Shown: positions 9,708-21,330, counted from the stretch's first letter. The stretch: 64,000 bases of DNA from Mycobacterium bohemicum DSM 44277 (GCF_001053185.1 NZ_CSTD01000002.1:317577-381576), one strand, 5' to 3'. Notes: generated from the letters alone by a model not told the origin. Made by a program: numbers and translations.

Positions 9708-9736
9708 TTTGTACTCCTCGACCCTGAGCACAGCAA
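9708..9736 (-). promoter_or_regulatory. Candidate promoter of the Ms1-like RNA
   Basis: On the minus strand, a -35-like TTGCTG (9736-9731) and a -10-like TACAAA (9713-9708) are separated by 17 bases. Transcription would begin close to 9701. Match to consensus is moderate. Confidence 0.4.
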
Positions 9737-9819
9737 GGCCCAATTGCGAAGCAAGATCCAGTGCGGCGCCATGACGTTTGCTGGCGTTTGCTGGCGTTGC
9801 CGTCTGGGGCCGGCGGGAA

Positions 9820-10677
9820 CTAGAACGCGAAGCGGCGCAGCAGCGAGTAGGTGATCGCGCCGGCGGCCAGCGCGCTGACTCCCACCGCCGCCGTCGTCGC
9901 GATCGCCGCGCCCGACGGCGCGGGAATCCGGTCCCGCAGCGAGACCGGGCGCGAGAACGTCAGAATCGGCCAATCGCGCTCGTTGGCTTCCCTGCGCAAC
10001 GCGCGGTCCGGGTTGACCACGCTGGGGTGGCCGACGGCCTCGAGCATCGGCAGGTCGGTGATCGAGTCGGAGTAGGCGTAGCAGTACTCGAGCGGGTAGC
10101 CCTCGCGGGCGGCCAGCTCACGAATCGCCTGGACCTTGCCCTCGCCGTAGCAGTAGAACCCGACCTCGCCGGTGTACTTGCCGTCCTGCACGACCATGCG
10201 GGTCGCCATCGCGTGCGTGGCACCCAGCGCGCGGGCGATCGGGGCGACGATCTCCTCCCCCGAGGCCGAGACCACCACGACGTCGCGGCCGCAGAGTTTG
10301 TGGGCGGCGATCAGGTCGGCGGCCTCGGCGAAGACCAGCGGCGTGACGATCTCGTGCAGCGTCTCGTTGACGATCGACTTGACCTGTTCCACGTCCCAAC
10401 CGGTGCACATGTTGGTGAGGTGGATGCGCATCCGGTCCATTTGGTCATGATCGGCGCCGGAGAGCAGGAAGATGAACTGTGCATAGCTCGACTTGAGCAC
10501 CGCGCGGCGGCTGAGCAGCCCCTGGTTGAAAAACGGTTTGCTGAACGCCAGCGTGCTGGACTTCGCGATGATCGTTTTGTCCAGGTCGAAGAACGCGGCG
10601 GTGCGGGCGCCGAGAGCACCGGTTTCGGCGGCTTCGGCCGCCTCTTGCTGCGGCGCGGCCGGGTCGGGGACGGTCAC
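9820..10677 (-). CDS. HAD-IB family phosphatase with C-terminal membrane helix (Rv3661 type)
   Basis: About 285 residues of the SerB-like HAD subfamily IB. HAD motif I is FFDLDKTIIAKSS (nucleophile and acid/base Asp), motif II VVVSASGEE, and motif IV YSDSITDLPML. A hydrophobic segment near the C-terminus (IATTAAVGVSALAAGAITY) suggests membrane anchoring. Mycobacterial annotations call Rv3661 a phosphoserine-phosphatase-like or septum-site protein; the substrate is not established. GTG 10677 and TTG 10680 are adjacent possible starts; GTG preferred. Divergent from ssd with the 6C RNA in between, and upstream of the Ms1-like RNA in the same direction. Confidence 0.85.
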   Translation of the reverse strand: MTVPDPAAPQQEAAEAAETGALGARTAAFFDLDKTIIAKSSTLAFSKPFFNQGLLSRRAVLKSSYAQFIFLLSGADHDQMDRMRIHLTNMCTGWDVEQVKSIVNETLHEIVTPLVFAEAADLIAAHKLCGRDVVVVSASGEEIVAPIARALGATHAMATRMVVQDGKYTGEVGFYCYGEGKVQAIRELAAREGYPLEYCYAYSDSITDLPMLEAVGHPSVVNPDRALRREANERDWPILTFSRPVSLRDRIPAPSGAAIATTAAVGVSALAAGAITYSLLRRFAF

Positions 10678-10795
10678 CAACCCAGCATAGGTCGGCGCCG
10701 GCGCCTGGCCGGGTCACTTGCCCCGAACGGGCCGCTCAGTGCGTGTGCAACCGTTGCCGGCGGCAGTGTTTCCGCTTCTCACGCTGTCTTTTGAA

Positions 10796-12283
10796 TTAAA
10801 AGACTCTTGCGCAACTCCGTACTGTCATGTGTATAGTAAGCATCACTCGGCCTTGAGCCGAGGGTGTATCAGCCCGACCCCCCGGGGCTGATACACGACG
10901 ACCCTCGCCTCCTCCCCCCCTGGCGGGGGTCGTCCCTTTTCTGGGGTAAAGTTTCCCGAGGCAATTACCTGTCAGCCGGTATGTAGACGGTCTGCCAATG
11001 TTGCCGGACAGCGCCGAGTGCGCGCCGGGCCCCCTCTCCCACATCTTGCTGACCGCGCCGTTGTGCACAGTTGCTTCCCCATCCACAGATCCGGCTTTGG
11101 GACTGGAGTGCCAAGGTCGCGGCCCCGCAGGGTGGGCAGGTGGCGCAGAACAGGGGCACAGCGGAGGCGGACGTGCCGGCCCGACCGGTCGGCGTGTTGG
11201 CGGTGGTGGCGGATGCCGCGCTGCGCGACGAGCTGGACCGGGTGGCCGCCGCGGTCGGTGTCCGCGTGGTGCATGCCGCCGACCCGTCTTCGGTGAACCG
11301 CAAGACCTGGTCCGCGGCGGCGGCCGTCGTGCTCGACGAGGGCGCGGCGCGGCACTGCGGACCGTGACGTGCACCGGCACCCAGTCGACGCCGTGCCCGC
11401 GCAGGCGCAGCACCCGGCTGGTGGCGCCCTGGGTGAATTCCGTTGTCATGGCGTCCGTCAGGTGCTCGTCGTCGGGATGCACCCACGGCCGGTCGGTGCC
11501 GCTGCTGCGCCAGTCGTAAAAATTGCAGGGCTCGTCCAGCCACTTGAGCAGGTGCCAGTTGTTGAGGTCGACCAGCGCGCGGTGCACCCCCGCCTGGGCG
11601 AGCCCGCTGAGGATCCGCTGCGCCAGGTCATCGGTCGACACCGGTGGGCCCTTGAGCTCGCAACGCCAGTTGATCGCCCTGGCGACCAGATGGTCGCCGC
11701 CGTCGGGACCCGGCTCCAGCCCCGTGCGGGCGACGAAACCGATTCGGATCGGGTGGCCCTGCCAGTCGGTCAAATCCCAGGTGCTGCAGAGTGTTTGGTC
11801 GGGCTTGGCCTTGACCGCCATGGCCAGCACCTTGGTTTCGTTGGGGTTGAGCTCGCGCGACGGGAGGTCTTCGGCGAACGCCCTGCCGAAGGTGACTTCT
11901 ACCTCCGGGTTCTTGCCCGTGTTGTTCAGTGACTCGCGGGTGTCGGTGGCCACACCGAGGGTCAGATCCCACTTCAGCGGCCCCGGCGTGGGCCGTTCCG
12001 GGGGTTCGGCGTCGGCGGGACCGGTCCATACGTGCACGCCGTGAATGCGTCCGTCGGACATCACCACCGGTTCGGTCCGGATGACGCGGTCGCGTTTGGG
12101 GGTGATGCTGGTCAGGCTCTGGCCGGTCTGCACCGACTCGGCGATCGCCGTCCGCACCGCCGCGAGGTACGGGCTGCGGCGCATGAACGTGGTGATGGGG
12201 ACGAGATTCTTCAGTTGCTGTCCCTGCGCCACGACAGCCGGATCGCCCCCCAACGTTTCCACGAGCAGCCAGTCGTGGGCCAT
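10796..12283 (-). CDS. Rv3651-type triple sensor-domain protein with replaced C-terminus
   Basis: ATG 12283 opens a 495-codon frame. Residues 1-307 (from MAHDWLLVETLGGDP through WVPVHVTV) match the protein I recall as Rv3651, about 345 residues, described as having three PAS/GAF-like sensor domains. After HVTV near 11362 the normal ending is lost. The frame continues through DNA that is antisense to the ssd fragment, its leader and the 6C RNA, giving about 187 residues of low-complexity Pro/Arg/Gly sequence. That tail has no relation to the family. The last strands of the third domain are therefore missing, and the product may be unstable; pseudogene is equally reasonable. Confidence 0.7.
   Translation of the reverse strand: MAHDWLLVETLGGDPAVVAQGQQLKNLVPITTFMRRSPYLAAVRTAIAESVQTGQSLTSITPKRDRVIRTEPVVMSDGRIHGVHVWTGPADAEPPERPTPGPLKWDLTLGVATDTRESLNNTGKNPEVEVTFGRAFAEDLPSRELNPNETKVLAMAVKAKPDQTLCSTWDLTDWQGHPIRIGFVARTGLEPGPDGGDHLVARAINWRCELKGPPVSTDDLAQRILSGLAQAGVHRALVDLNNWHLLKWLDEPCNFYDWRSSGTDRPWVHPDDEHLTDAMTTEFTQGATSRVLRLRGHGVDWVPVHVTVRSAAPRPRRARRPPPRTRSCGSPKTGRRHAPRGHRPRRPPGPARRAARHPPPPPTRRPVGPARPPPLCPCSAPPAHPAGPRPWHSSPKAGSVDGEATVHNGAVSKMWERGPGAHSALSGNIGRPSTYRLTGNCLGKLYPRKGTTPARGGGGEGRRVSAPGGRADTPSAQGRVMLTIHMTVRSCARVF
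10807..10837 (+). promoter_or_regulatory. Promoter of the 6C RNA
   Basis: TTGCGC (10807-10812), 19-base spacer, TATAGT (10832-10837) preceded by TGTG, an extended -10 element. Predicted start about 10844, just before the first RNA stem. AT-rich surroundings contrast with flanking sequence. Confidence 0.65.
10844..10940 (+). ncRNA. 6C small RNA (B11/MTS2822 type)
   Basis: Two strong hairpins with cytosine-rich loops define the actinobacterial 6C RNA family. Stem 1 is 12 bp and perfect (GTGTATCAGCCC at 10864-10875 with 10885-10896), loop GACCCCCCG. Stem 2 runs 10897-10934 (GACGACCC...GGGTCGTC) with a loop carrying seven consecutive C. A short leading stem CTCGGC/GCCGAG precedes them. In M. tuberculosis the homolog B11 lies between Rv3660c and Rv3661, exactly this position, in the direction of Rv3660c. 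Family members pair through the C-rich loops with G-rich mRNA leaders and affect replication and secretion genes. Confidence 0.9.
10897..10940 (+). terminator. Intrinsic terminator formed by 6C stem 2
   Basis: GC-rich stem GACGACCC/GGGTCGTC extended by CGCC/GGCG, followed by CCTTTT at 10935-10940. It doubles as the second conserved stem-loop of the RNA. Confidence 0.75.
11173..11367 (+). pseudogene. ssd: ssd (septum-site determining protein) N-terminal fragment
   Basis: GTG 11173 has GGAGG five bases upstream and opens a 64-codon frame containing ALRDELDRVAAAVGVRVVH and NRKTWSAAAAVVLDE, the N-terminal region of M. tuberculosis Rv3660c (about 350 residues, a MinD/CpaE-like ATPase controlling septation). 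It ends at TGA 11365 right after a conserved RxCG. The whole ATPase domain is missing. Beyond the stop the sequence is the reverse complement of the Rv3651 homolog, so the loss comes from a deletion, not a point mutation. Start signals are intact, so a 64-residue peptide may still be made. Confidence 0.8.
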
Positions 12284-12662
12284 GGGGAGATCTTACGGTG
12301 GGGACGCCCTTCCGCAGCCAGGGACTCGCGTGGCGGTGGCCGCGGGCGCGCCCGAGACTGGAATCAGTTCCGCAACGCGTCAATCATCCTGGGCGACCGA
12401 ACTATTCGGATTTGGATGGCGGCGAGTATGCCAGAGTTGGCCGTGGGATATGGGAATCCGAATTCGGCGGTTTTCAGCGAGCGGTTTTGTGCCGAAAAGC
12501 CGCGTAGACGCCGCAGCGATACGCCATGATGTGTGCACGACGCAGTCACGCGGTCGTCGAGGGGTCGATCGGCGTGATCCGCGACAAGGGACTTGGCGCG
12601 ATCTGGCGTGACGGCAGCCCGGTGTGTGGACCGTACCCGCGCTCGTCACCCGGGGTCGGCGG
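12284..12662. other. 379-base gap with nothing recognised
   Basis: In M. tuberculosis a PE gene (PE33) lies between the homologs of the flanking genes. I looked on both strands for a PE-type N-terminus and found none, nor any RNA gene or strong hairpin. It may be a decayed intergenic remnant plus the promoter of the Rv3651 homolog. Confidence 0.5.
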
Positions 12663-14045
12663 TCAGCCCAGCTCGGCCAGTACCAGCCGCAATACCCGCA
12701 CCGCGCCCGCCTTGTCCAGCGGGTCGTTGCCGTTGCCACACTTGGGGGACTGCACGCACGACGGGCAGCCCGCGGGGCATTCGCATGCCTCGATGGCGGC
12801 GGCCGTCGCGCCCAGCCAGGTCCGGGCCTGACGGAAGCCGCGCTCGGCGAATCCCGCGCCGCCCGGGTAGCCGTCGTAGACGAAGACGCTGGGCAACCCG
12901 TCGGGTCCGATGGCGGTGGACATGCCGCCGATGTCGCCGCGGTCGCAGCTGGCCACCAGCGGCAGCAGGCCGATGGCCGCGTGCTCGGCGGCGTGCAACG
13001 ACCCGGGGATACGCGGTGCGTCTATCCCGTTGCGCTGCAACGCTTCCTGCGTGACGGTGTACATCACCGCGGTGGTGGGCAGGGTATTGGCGGGCATGTC
13101 GAGCTCGACGAAGTCGATCACCTCGCCGTTCAACCGGCGCCGCAGGTAGCCGACCACCTGATGGGTGACCGTCACCGGCACCGCACCCAGGGTGACCGGT
13201 CCGAACGCCAGACGCTCCCCGGCTCCGGTGACCGCGATGTCGGTCAGTTCGCGCGCGAAGGTCGAGTAGCCGGGATCGTCGGCGTGGACGAAGGCGATGC
13301 CGGCCTCGAGGTCCAGGGAGTCGACGACGTAGGTCTCGCCCCGGTGCAGGTAGACCGCTCCCGGATGCACGCAGGCCGGCGCCTGGCCGATGTCGGCGCT
13401 GCCCAGCATTCGCCCGGTGTCGGCCTCCACGATGACGACCTGCCCGCCCGTCGACCCCCGGATGTCCACCGCCCCGTGCGGCTGCAGGCCCGGCGCGGGA
13501 AAGTACTTGCCGTTGCGCCGCCGCAGCAGGCCGTCGTCGACCAAGCCGGCCGCCACCTCGGTGGCGCCGAACTCGCGGACCTCGGCCTCGTCCAACGGCA
13601 ATTCCGTTGCGGCGCAGAGCAGTTGCGGACCCAGCAGGTAGGGGTTGGCCGGATCGATGACGACCCGCTCGACCGGCTTGTCCAGCAGCGCGGCGGGATT
13701 GTGCACCAGGTAGGTGTCCAGGGGGTCGTCGCGGGCGACCAGCACCACCAGCGCACCCTGGCCGCGGCGGCCCGAGCGGCCGGCCTGCTGCCAGAACGAC
13801 GCGACCGTACCGGGGAACCCGGCGAGCACCACCGCGTCCAGCCCGGCGATGTCGACGCCGAGCTCCAGGGCGTTGGTGGTGGCCAGGCCGCGCAGCCGGC
13901 CCTCGGCCAGCGCGCGTTCCAGCGCGGTGCGGTCCTCGGAGAGGTAGCCGGCCCGGTACGACGCCACCTGGTCCGAAAGATCCGGCGCGATGTCGGCCAG
14001 CCGCGCCTGCGCGCCGAGCGCGGTCAACTCCGCGGCGCGCCGTGA
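12663..14045 (-). pseudogene. DEAD/DEAH-box helicase, C-terminal part only (Rv3649 type)
   Basis: About 460 codons matching the C-terminal part of a roughly 770-residue helicase of the Hrq1/YprA type. Present are the helicase C domain (ELGVDIAGLDAVVLAGFPG, QQAGRSGRRGQGALVVLVAR) and the DUF1998 domain with its four-cysteine cluster (CECPAGCPSCVQSPKCGNGN). The N-terminal RecA-like domain with Walker A and DEAH boxes is absent: homology begins at SRRAAEL (about 14045) and an in-frame TAG lies about 50 bases further upstream. No plausible start with a ribosome site exists. Without ATP-binding motifs it cannot act as a helicase. Confidence 0.8.
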
Positions 14046-14236
14046 TTGGATGATTGCGGTCGCAGCTTCTGTGTTCGTGTCACACTTTCGCAGGATCTAT
14101 CGTTGCGGCCGCGGTTCCTGCGAGGTTAATCGGTCGGGTGAAGTTCCGGCGACTCAGCGAGGTATGGCGGTCGTTAGCAGGCCCGGGGCACCGAAAGGCG
14201 GTGTCCCGCACCCAGAAGAAAAGGAAAGATCGAGAG

Positions 14237-14440
14237 ATGCCACAGGGAACTGTGAAGTGGTTCAACGCGGAGAAGGGTTTCGGGTTCATTGCGCCTGAAG
14301 ACGGTTCCGCTGATGTGTTTGTCCACTACACGGAGATCCAGGGTTCGGGCTTCCGCACCCTTGAAGAAAACCAGAAGGTCGAGTTCGAGATCGGCCACAG
14401 CCCTAAGGGCCCCCAGGCCACCGGAGTCCGCTCCGTCTAA
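14237..14440 (+). CDS. cspA: Cold-shock protein CspA
   Basis: 67 residues, the length of mycobacterial CspA. RNP1 KGFGFI and RNP2 DVFVHY nucleic-acid-binding motifs are intact; starts with [17 protein letters not shown]. Binds single-stranded RNA/DNA and acts as an RNA chaperone. The leader from 14046 to 14236 is long, as is common for cold-shock genes, and contains the breakpoint side of the helicase deletion. AAGGAAAG lies upstream of the ATG. Confidence 0.97.
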   Translation: MPQGTVKWFNAEKGFGFIAPEDGSADVFVHYTEIQGSGFRTLEENQKVEFEIGHSPKGPQATGVRSV

Positions 14441-14461
14441 AGGCGAGCAGATCCTCACGGA

Positions 14462-14506
14462 AACCCCCCGTGCAGTCCCGCCCCGCGGGCCGGCCGGGGG
14501 GTTTTC
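14462..14506 (+). terminator. Intrinsic terminator of cspA
   Basis: Stem AACCCCCCG (14462-14470) with CGGGGGGTT (14495-14503), an inner CCCGC/GCGGG pairing in the loop, then a T run at 14502-14505, about 20 bases after the stop codon. Confidence 0.85.
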
Positions 14507-14594
14507 AGTTGTCGCTCCGGGCGCCGCGCGATAACCCGTCGGCGCGCCGGAAACCTCAAGACGCGCATGGACGAACTGGCCTACTGTCGTTGGC

Positions 14595-15194
14595 GTGAGC
14601 CAGCTGTCCTTCTTCACGGCGGAGTCGGTGCCCCCCGCGGTCGCCGACCTCTCCGGGGTGCTGGCGGCGTCCGGCCAGATCGTCCTGGTCGGGACCTCGC
14701 AGGAAGGCCGGCCCTCCGGCGCGCGGATCTCGGTGGTGGTGGACATGCCCTGGCGCGCCGACGCGCTGGCCGAGATGATCCGCGAGGCCGGCCTGGTTCC
14801 CGAGATCGGCCGCACCGACGAAGACAGCCCGCTGGTGCGCACGGCGGTGCACCCCGCGCTGGTCAGCATCGCGGCCGAATGGACGCGGGGGGCGGTCAAG
14901 ACGGTTCCGCCGCGCTGGCTGCCCGGCCCGCGCGAGCTGCGGGCGTGGGCCCTGGCGGCCGGCAGCCCGGAGGGCGACCACTATCTGCTCGGGTTGGATC
15001 CGCACGCGCCCGACACCCACTCCCCGCTGGCGTCGGCCCTGATGCGGGTCGGGATCGCACCCACCCTCATCGGCACCCGCGGCGGCCGGCCCGCGCTTCG
15101 GATCAGCGGGCGCCGCAGGCTATCGCGGCTGGTAGAGAACGTGGGAGAGCCCCCGGCGGCCGTCGACGCGCTGCCGCTGTGGCCGCGGGTATGA
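14595..15194 (+). CDS. Conserved actinobacterial protein (Rv3647c type)
   Basis: 199 residues, close to the 192 I recall for Rv3647c. No signal peptide or membrane helix. Contains a conserved start SQLSFFTAESVPPAVADLSG and a central PPRWLPGPRELRAWALAAGS segment typical of this mycobacterial family. Function unknown. GTG 14595 follows directly after a short leader, between cspA and topA, in the same order as in M. tuberculosis. Confidence 0.8.
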   Translation: MSQLSFFTAESVPPAVADLSGVLAASGQIVLVGTSQEGRPSGARISVVVDMPWRADALAEMIREAGLVPEIGRTDEDSPLVRTAVHPALVSIAAEWTRGAVKTVPPRWLPGPRELRAWALAAGSPEGDHYLLGLDPHAPDTHSPLASALMRVGIAPTLIGTRGGRPALRISGRRRLSRLVENVGEPPAAVDALPLWPRV

Positions 15195-15388
15195 CGGCCG
15201 GATAGGATCCTCGTTTCCGGCAGCCGGTTTGCGCAGGCCCGCCCGAGGGTGCGAAATTGTCAGGTGCCCGACGGCGAAGGAACGCTGGCGTACATGAAAT
15301 TTCCTCGGAATTTTCGGTGCAGGCCTGTCATTCTTCCTGCAGGGCGGTCCCGCAGGGGGGCCGGTGAAGAGATGGAGCGTAAGCGTAG

Positions 15389-18213
<2,825 letters not shown>

Positions 18214-18217
<4 letters not shown>

Positions 18218-19893
18218 CGGCGCGCCCGGCTGGGGACCCTGGGCGCCTCGCGTGCCCGGTGTGTTTCGGGCGCACGGTGTCCTTCGGATGCTTCGCGTGC
18301 CTGGGGTGCTTGGGCGGGCGCCGAGTCCGCCGCGGGTCTGGCCAGATGCACCGGCCGGGCCAGCTGGGTGGGGGCGGTGCGACCGCGTAGCTCGACGACC
18401 TCGCCGACGTCCCAGCACAGGGCCTCGGCGTCCAGCGCGCCGCTGACCGCGATCGCCGACGCCAGCACGTGGCCCGGCTCGAGTTTGGCCAGCTCCGTCA
18501 GGCGCGCGGCCTCGTTGACCGGGTCGCCGATCACCGTGTACTCGAAGCGCGCCTGGGCGCCGATGTGGCCTGCGATGGCCCGGCCGGCCGACACGCCGAT
18601 CCCGAACTCCGCCGAGCCGATCACCGGCAGGATGGCGTCGTGCAGCTCACGGGCGGCGGCGAGCGCCCCCCCGGAGGCGTCCGGGTGCTCGATGGGCGCG
18701 CCGAAGATGGCCAGCGCGGCGTCGCCCTGGAACTTGTTGACGAAGCCGCCGTGCTTGCCGACGGTGTCCACGACGACCCGGAAGAACTCGTTGAGCAGAT
18801 GGACCACTTCCGCGGGCGGGCGGGTCGCGGCCAGCTTGGTGGAGCCGACCAGGTCGACGAACAGGACGGCGACGTCGCGCTCCTGGCCACCCAGCTCGGT
18901 GCCCCGCTCCAGGGCGCGGCGGGCCACGTCCTCGCCCACGTAGCGGCCGAACAGGTCCCGCAGCCGCTGCCGCTCGGACAGGTCGCGCACCATGTCGTTG
19001 AACCCGGCCTGCAGCAGGCCGAGCTCGCTGGCGTCGTAGATCTGCATGTGGGCGTTGTAGTTTCCGCGCTGCACCTCGCTCAGCGCCCAGCGGAGCTGGC
19101 GCAGCGGGTCGGCGATCGACATGGCCACCAGCAGCGTGCTGACCCCGCCGATGCCCAGCGCCGCCGCGGCGAGCAACAGGATGGGGGTGAACAGCTTCTC
19201 GGGCGTGGCGTGCAGCAGCGAGGCCTTGTCGGCCACCACCGCCAGCACGATGGCCAGCACCGGCACGGCGGTGGACAGCATCCACGTCAGCATCTGGCGC
19301 AGGATGACGCCGGGCGCCTTGACGTTCTCCGGCACGCCGCTGCGCAGGGCGGCCACGGCCACCGGCCGCAGCACCCGCTCGGACTGCAGGTAGCCGATGA
19401 TTGCCGTCGCCGCGGCACCGAGGCCGGTGGAGACGGCCACGACGGGGGCGGAGTACCGCGCCACCGACCAGCTGGCGATGATGAACACCACCCCGCCGAT
19501 GCACCACGCGACCATGCTGGTCACCGTCCGGTAGAACGGCATCCGCAGCGCGCGGGTGCGGGCCAGTTCCGTCGCCGCCGGGTCCGCCTCGGCCAGCAGG
19601 TTGTCGCGGCGCTGCCACCGGAACACCGGCATCAGCAGTCTCAGGTTGACCAGCCATCCGGCGAGGAACAAGACGACCAGCGCGGTGCCGAAGATCGCCA
19701 GGTTCATCGCCGGCAGATCCTGCAGTTGCACCCGGTCCTGGGGAGGCAGCGCGTAGCGCAGGAAGCCCAGCACGAACAGGGCGCCGATGATGTCGGCCTG
19801 CAGCATGCTCAACGAGAAGAGCGGCCAGGGCGTGCGCACCACCCACCGGACGAATGCGCTGATCCGTCCGGGAAGTGCCGCCGCTGTTGCCAT
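18214..19893 (-). CDS. Membrane class III adenylate cyclase with HAMP domain (Rv3645 type)
   Basis: 559 residues. The first 270 hold about six transmembrane helices, followed by a HAMP linker (MSIADPLRQLRWALSEVQRGNY) and a class III catalytic domain: VAVLFVDLVGST (metal-binding Asp), NKFQGDAALAIFGAP (second Asp) and YTVIGDPVNEAARLTE. It makes cAMP on the inner face of the membrane; in M. tuberculosis Rv3645 is the major cyclase and responds to long-chain fatty acids. ATG 19893 with GGTGG just upstream chosen over an upstream in-frame start. The C-terminus has an extra Ala/Arg/Glu/His-rich tail of about 40 residues after the domain. Confidence 0.9.
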
Positions 19894-20048
19894 CAATCCA
19901 CCGTATCGGTCGGCATGGCCTTGTCGGAAACTTACAACGGCATCGGCAAGTCGTTCCATACCGCCCAAACGGGGGCAAATGTAACGGGATTGTCGCGATC
20001 CGGTGGCCGGTCGGTATCTGTCGGTATGGACTACTAGTGTTGCCGGTG

Positions 20049-21221
20049 ATGTCCGGTGTGTTTACGCGCCTGGTAGGCCAGGCGGCGGTCGAGGCCGAGC
20101 TGCTGGCCGCGGCCAGGGCGGCCCGCGGTGATTCGATTCACAGCGGCGCCCCGGACGGGACTATGACACACGCCTGGCTTATCACCGGTCCCCCCGGGTC
20201 CGGGCGCTCGGTCGCGGCGCTGTGCTTTGCGGCCGCGCTGCAGTGCACCGGGTCCGTCGAAGACGGGGCCCCGGGTTGCGGCCGCTGCCGGGCCTGCACG
20301 ACGACCATGGCCGGCACCCACGCCGACGTCCGCCGGGTGATCCCCGAAGGCCTGTCCATCGGGGTCGACGAGATGCGCGCCATCGTGCAGATCGCGTCGA
20401 GGCGCCCGAGCACCGGGCACCGCCAGATCGTGGTGGTCGAGGACGCCGACCGCCTGACCGAGGGCGCGGCCAACGCCCTGCTGAAGGTCGTCGAGGAGCC
20501 GCCGCCGTCGACGGTGTTCCTGCTGTGCGCGCCGTCGGTGGATCCCGAGGACATCGCGGTGACCCTGCGCTCGCGGTGCCGGCACGTCGCGCTGGTGACG
20601 CCGCCGACGGAGGCGATCGCGCGGGTGCTGGTCGACCGCGACGGCCTGGCCCCGGACGTGGCCGAGTGGGCGCTGGCCACCGACCCCGAGGCCCGGCAGC
20701 GGCGCGAGCGCGCGCTGGGGTTGGTCCGCGACGCCGCCACCCCGTCTCGGGCCTACGCGGCCGCCGAGGAACTGGTGGCCGCCGCCGAGGCCGAGGCGGT
20801 GGTGCTGACCGCCGGCCGCGCCGAGGCCGAGACCGAGGAACTCAGGACGGCCCTGGGGGCCGGCGGCACCGGCAAGGGCACCGCGGGCGCGATGCGCGGT
20901 GCGGCGGGCGCGATCAAGGACCTGGAGCGGCGGCAGAAGTCCCGCCAGACGCGGGCGTCGCGCGACGCGCTGGACCGGGCGCTGATCGACCTGGCCACCT
21001 ATTTCCGGGACGCGCTGGTGGTGTCGGCCGGCGCCGGGGTGCGCGCCAACCACCCCGACATGGCCGAGCGGGTGGCCGCCCTGGCGGCCCACGGCTCGCC
21101 CGATCGGCTGCTGCGCTGCATGGAGGCGGTGCTCGAGTGCCGCGACGCGCTGGCGATCAACGTCAAGCCCAAGTTCGCCGTCGATGCGATGGTCGCGACC
21201 ATCGGGCAGGAACTTGGGTGA
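20049..21221 (+). CDS. holB: DNA polymerase III subunit delta'
   Basis: 390-residue clamp-loader subunit. The Walker A-like GPPGSGRS has Arg in place of the catalytic Lys, as in delta' proteins, which do not hydrolyse ATP. A zinc module is present (CTGSVEDGAPGCGRCRAC), followed by DADRLTEGAANALLKVVEEP and the SRC motif (LRSRCRHV). ATG 20049 gives MSGVFTRLVGQ, the standard mycobacterial start. tRNA-Thr follows 33 bases downstream. Confidence 0.92.
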   Translation: MSGVFTRLVGQAAVEAELLAAARAARGDSIHSGAPDGTMTHAWLITGPPGSGRSVAALCFAAALQCTGSVEDGAPGCGRCRACTTTMAGTHADVRRVIPEGLSIGVDEMRAIVQIASRRPSTGHRQIVVVEDADRLTEGAANALLKVVEEPPPSTVFLLCAPSVDPEDIAVTLRSRCRHVALVTPPTEAIARVLVDRDGLAPDVAEWALATDPEARQRRERALGLVRDAATPSRAYAAAEELVAAAEAEAVVLTAGRAEAETEELRTALGAGGTGKGTAGAMRGAAGAIKDLERRQKSRQTRASRDALDRALIDLATYFRDALVVSAGAGVRANHPDMAERVAALAAHGSPDRLLRCMEAVLECRDALAINVKPKFAVDAMVATIGQELG

Positions 21222-21254
21222 CCCGGTCCGCCTGCCGTAGACTCGTGCCGCCGT

Positions 21255-21330
21255 GCCGCCTTAGCTCAGTCGGTAGAGCGATTCACTCGTAATGAATAGG
21301 TCGGGGGTTCGATTCCCCCAGGCGGCTCCA
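21255..21330 (+). tRNA. tRNA-Thr (anticodon CGT)
   Basis: Full cloverleaf of 76 nt with encoded CCA. Acceptor stem GCCGCCT (21255-21261) pairs with AGGCGGC (21320-21326), discriminator T, CCA at 21328-21330. Anticodon arm ATTCA/TGAAT with loop CTCGTAA, anticodon CGT at 21288-21290, reading ACG. T arm GGGGG TTCGATT CCCCC is perfect. Confidence 0.98.

Noticed and set aside
9776..9800. Tandem GTTTGCTGGC repeat
   Set aside because: Only two ten-base copies; too short to interpret, probably the edge of the RNA gene's upstream region.
11060..11092. TTGTGCACAG and ATCCACAG resembling DnaA boxes
   Set aside because: Only two imperfect matches, no AT-rich region and no origin genes nearby.
12284..12662. 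Possible PE-family gene between the helicase and Rv3651 homologs
   Set aside because: No PE motif or ribosome site on either strand.
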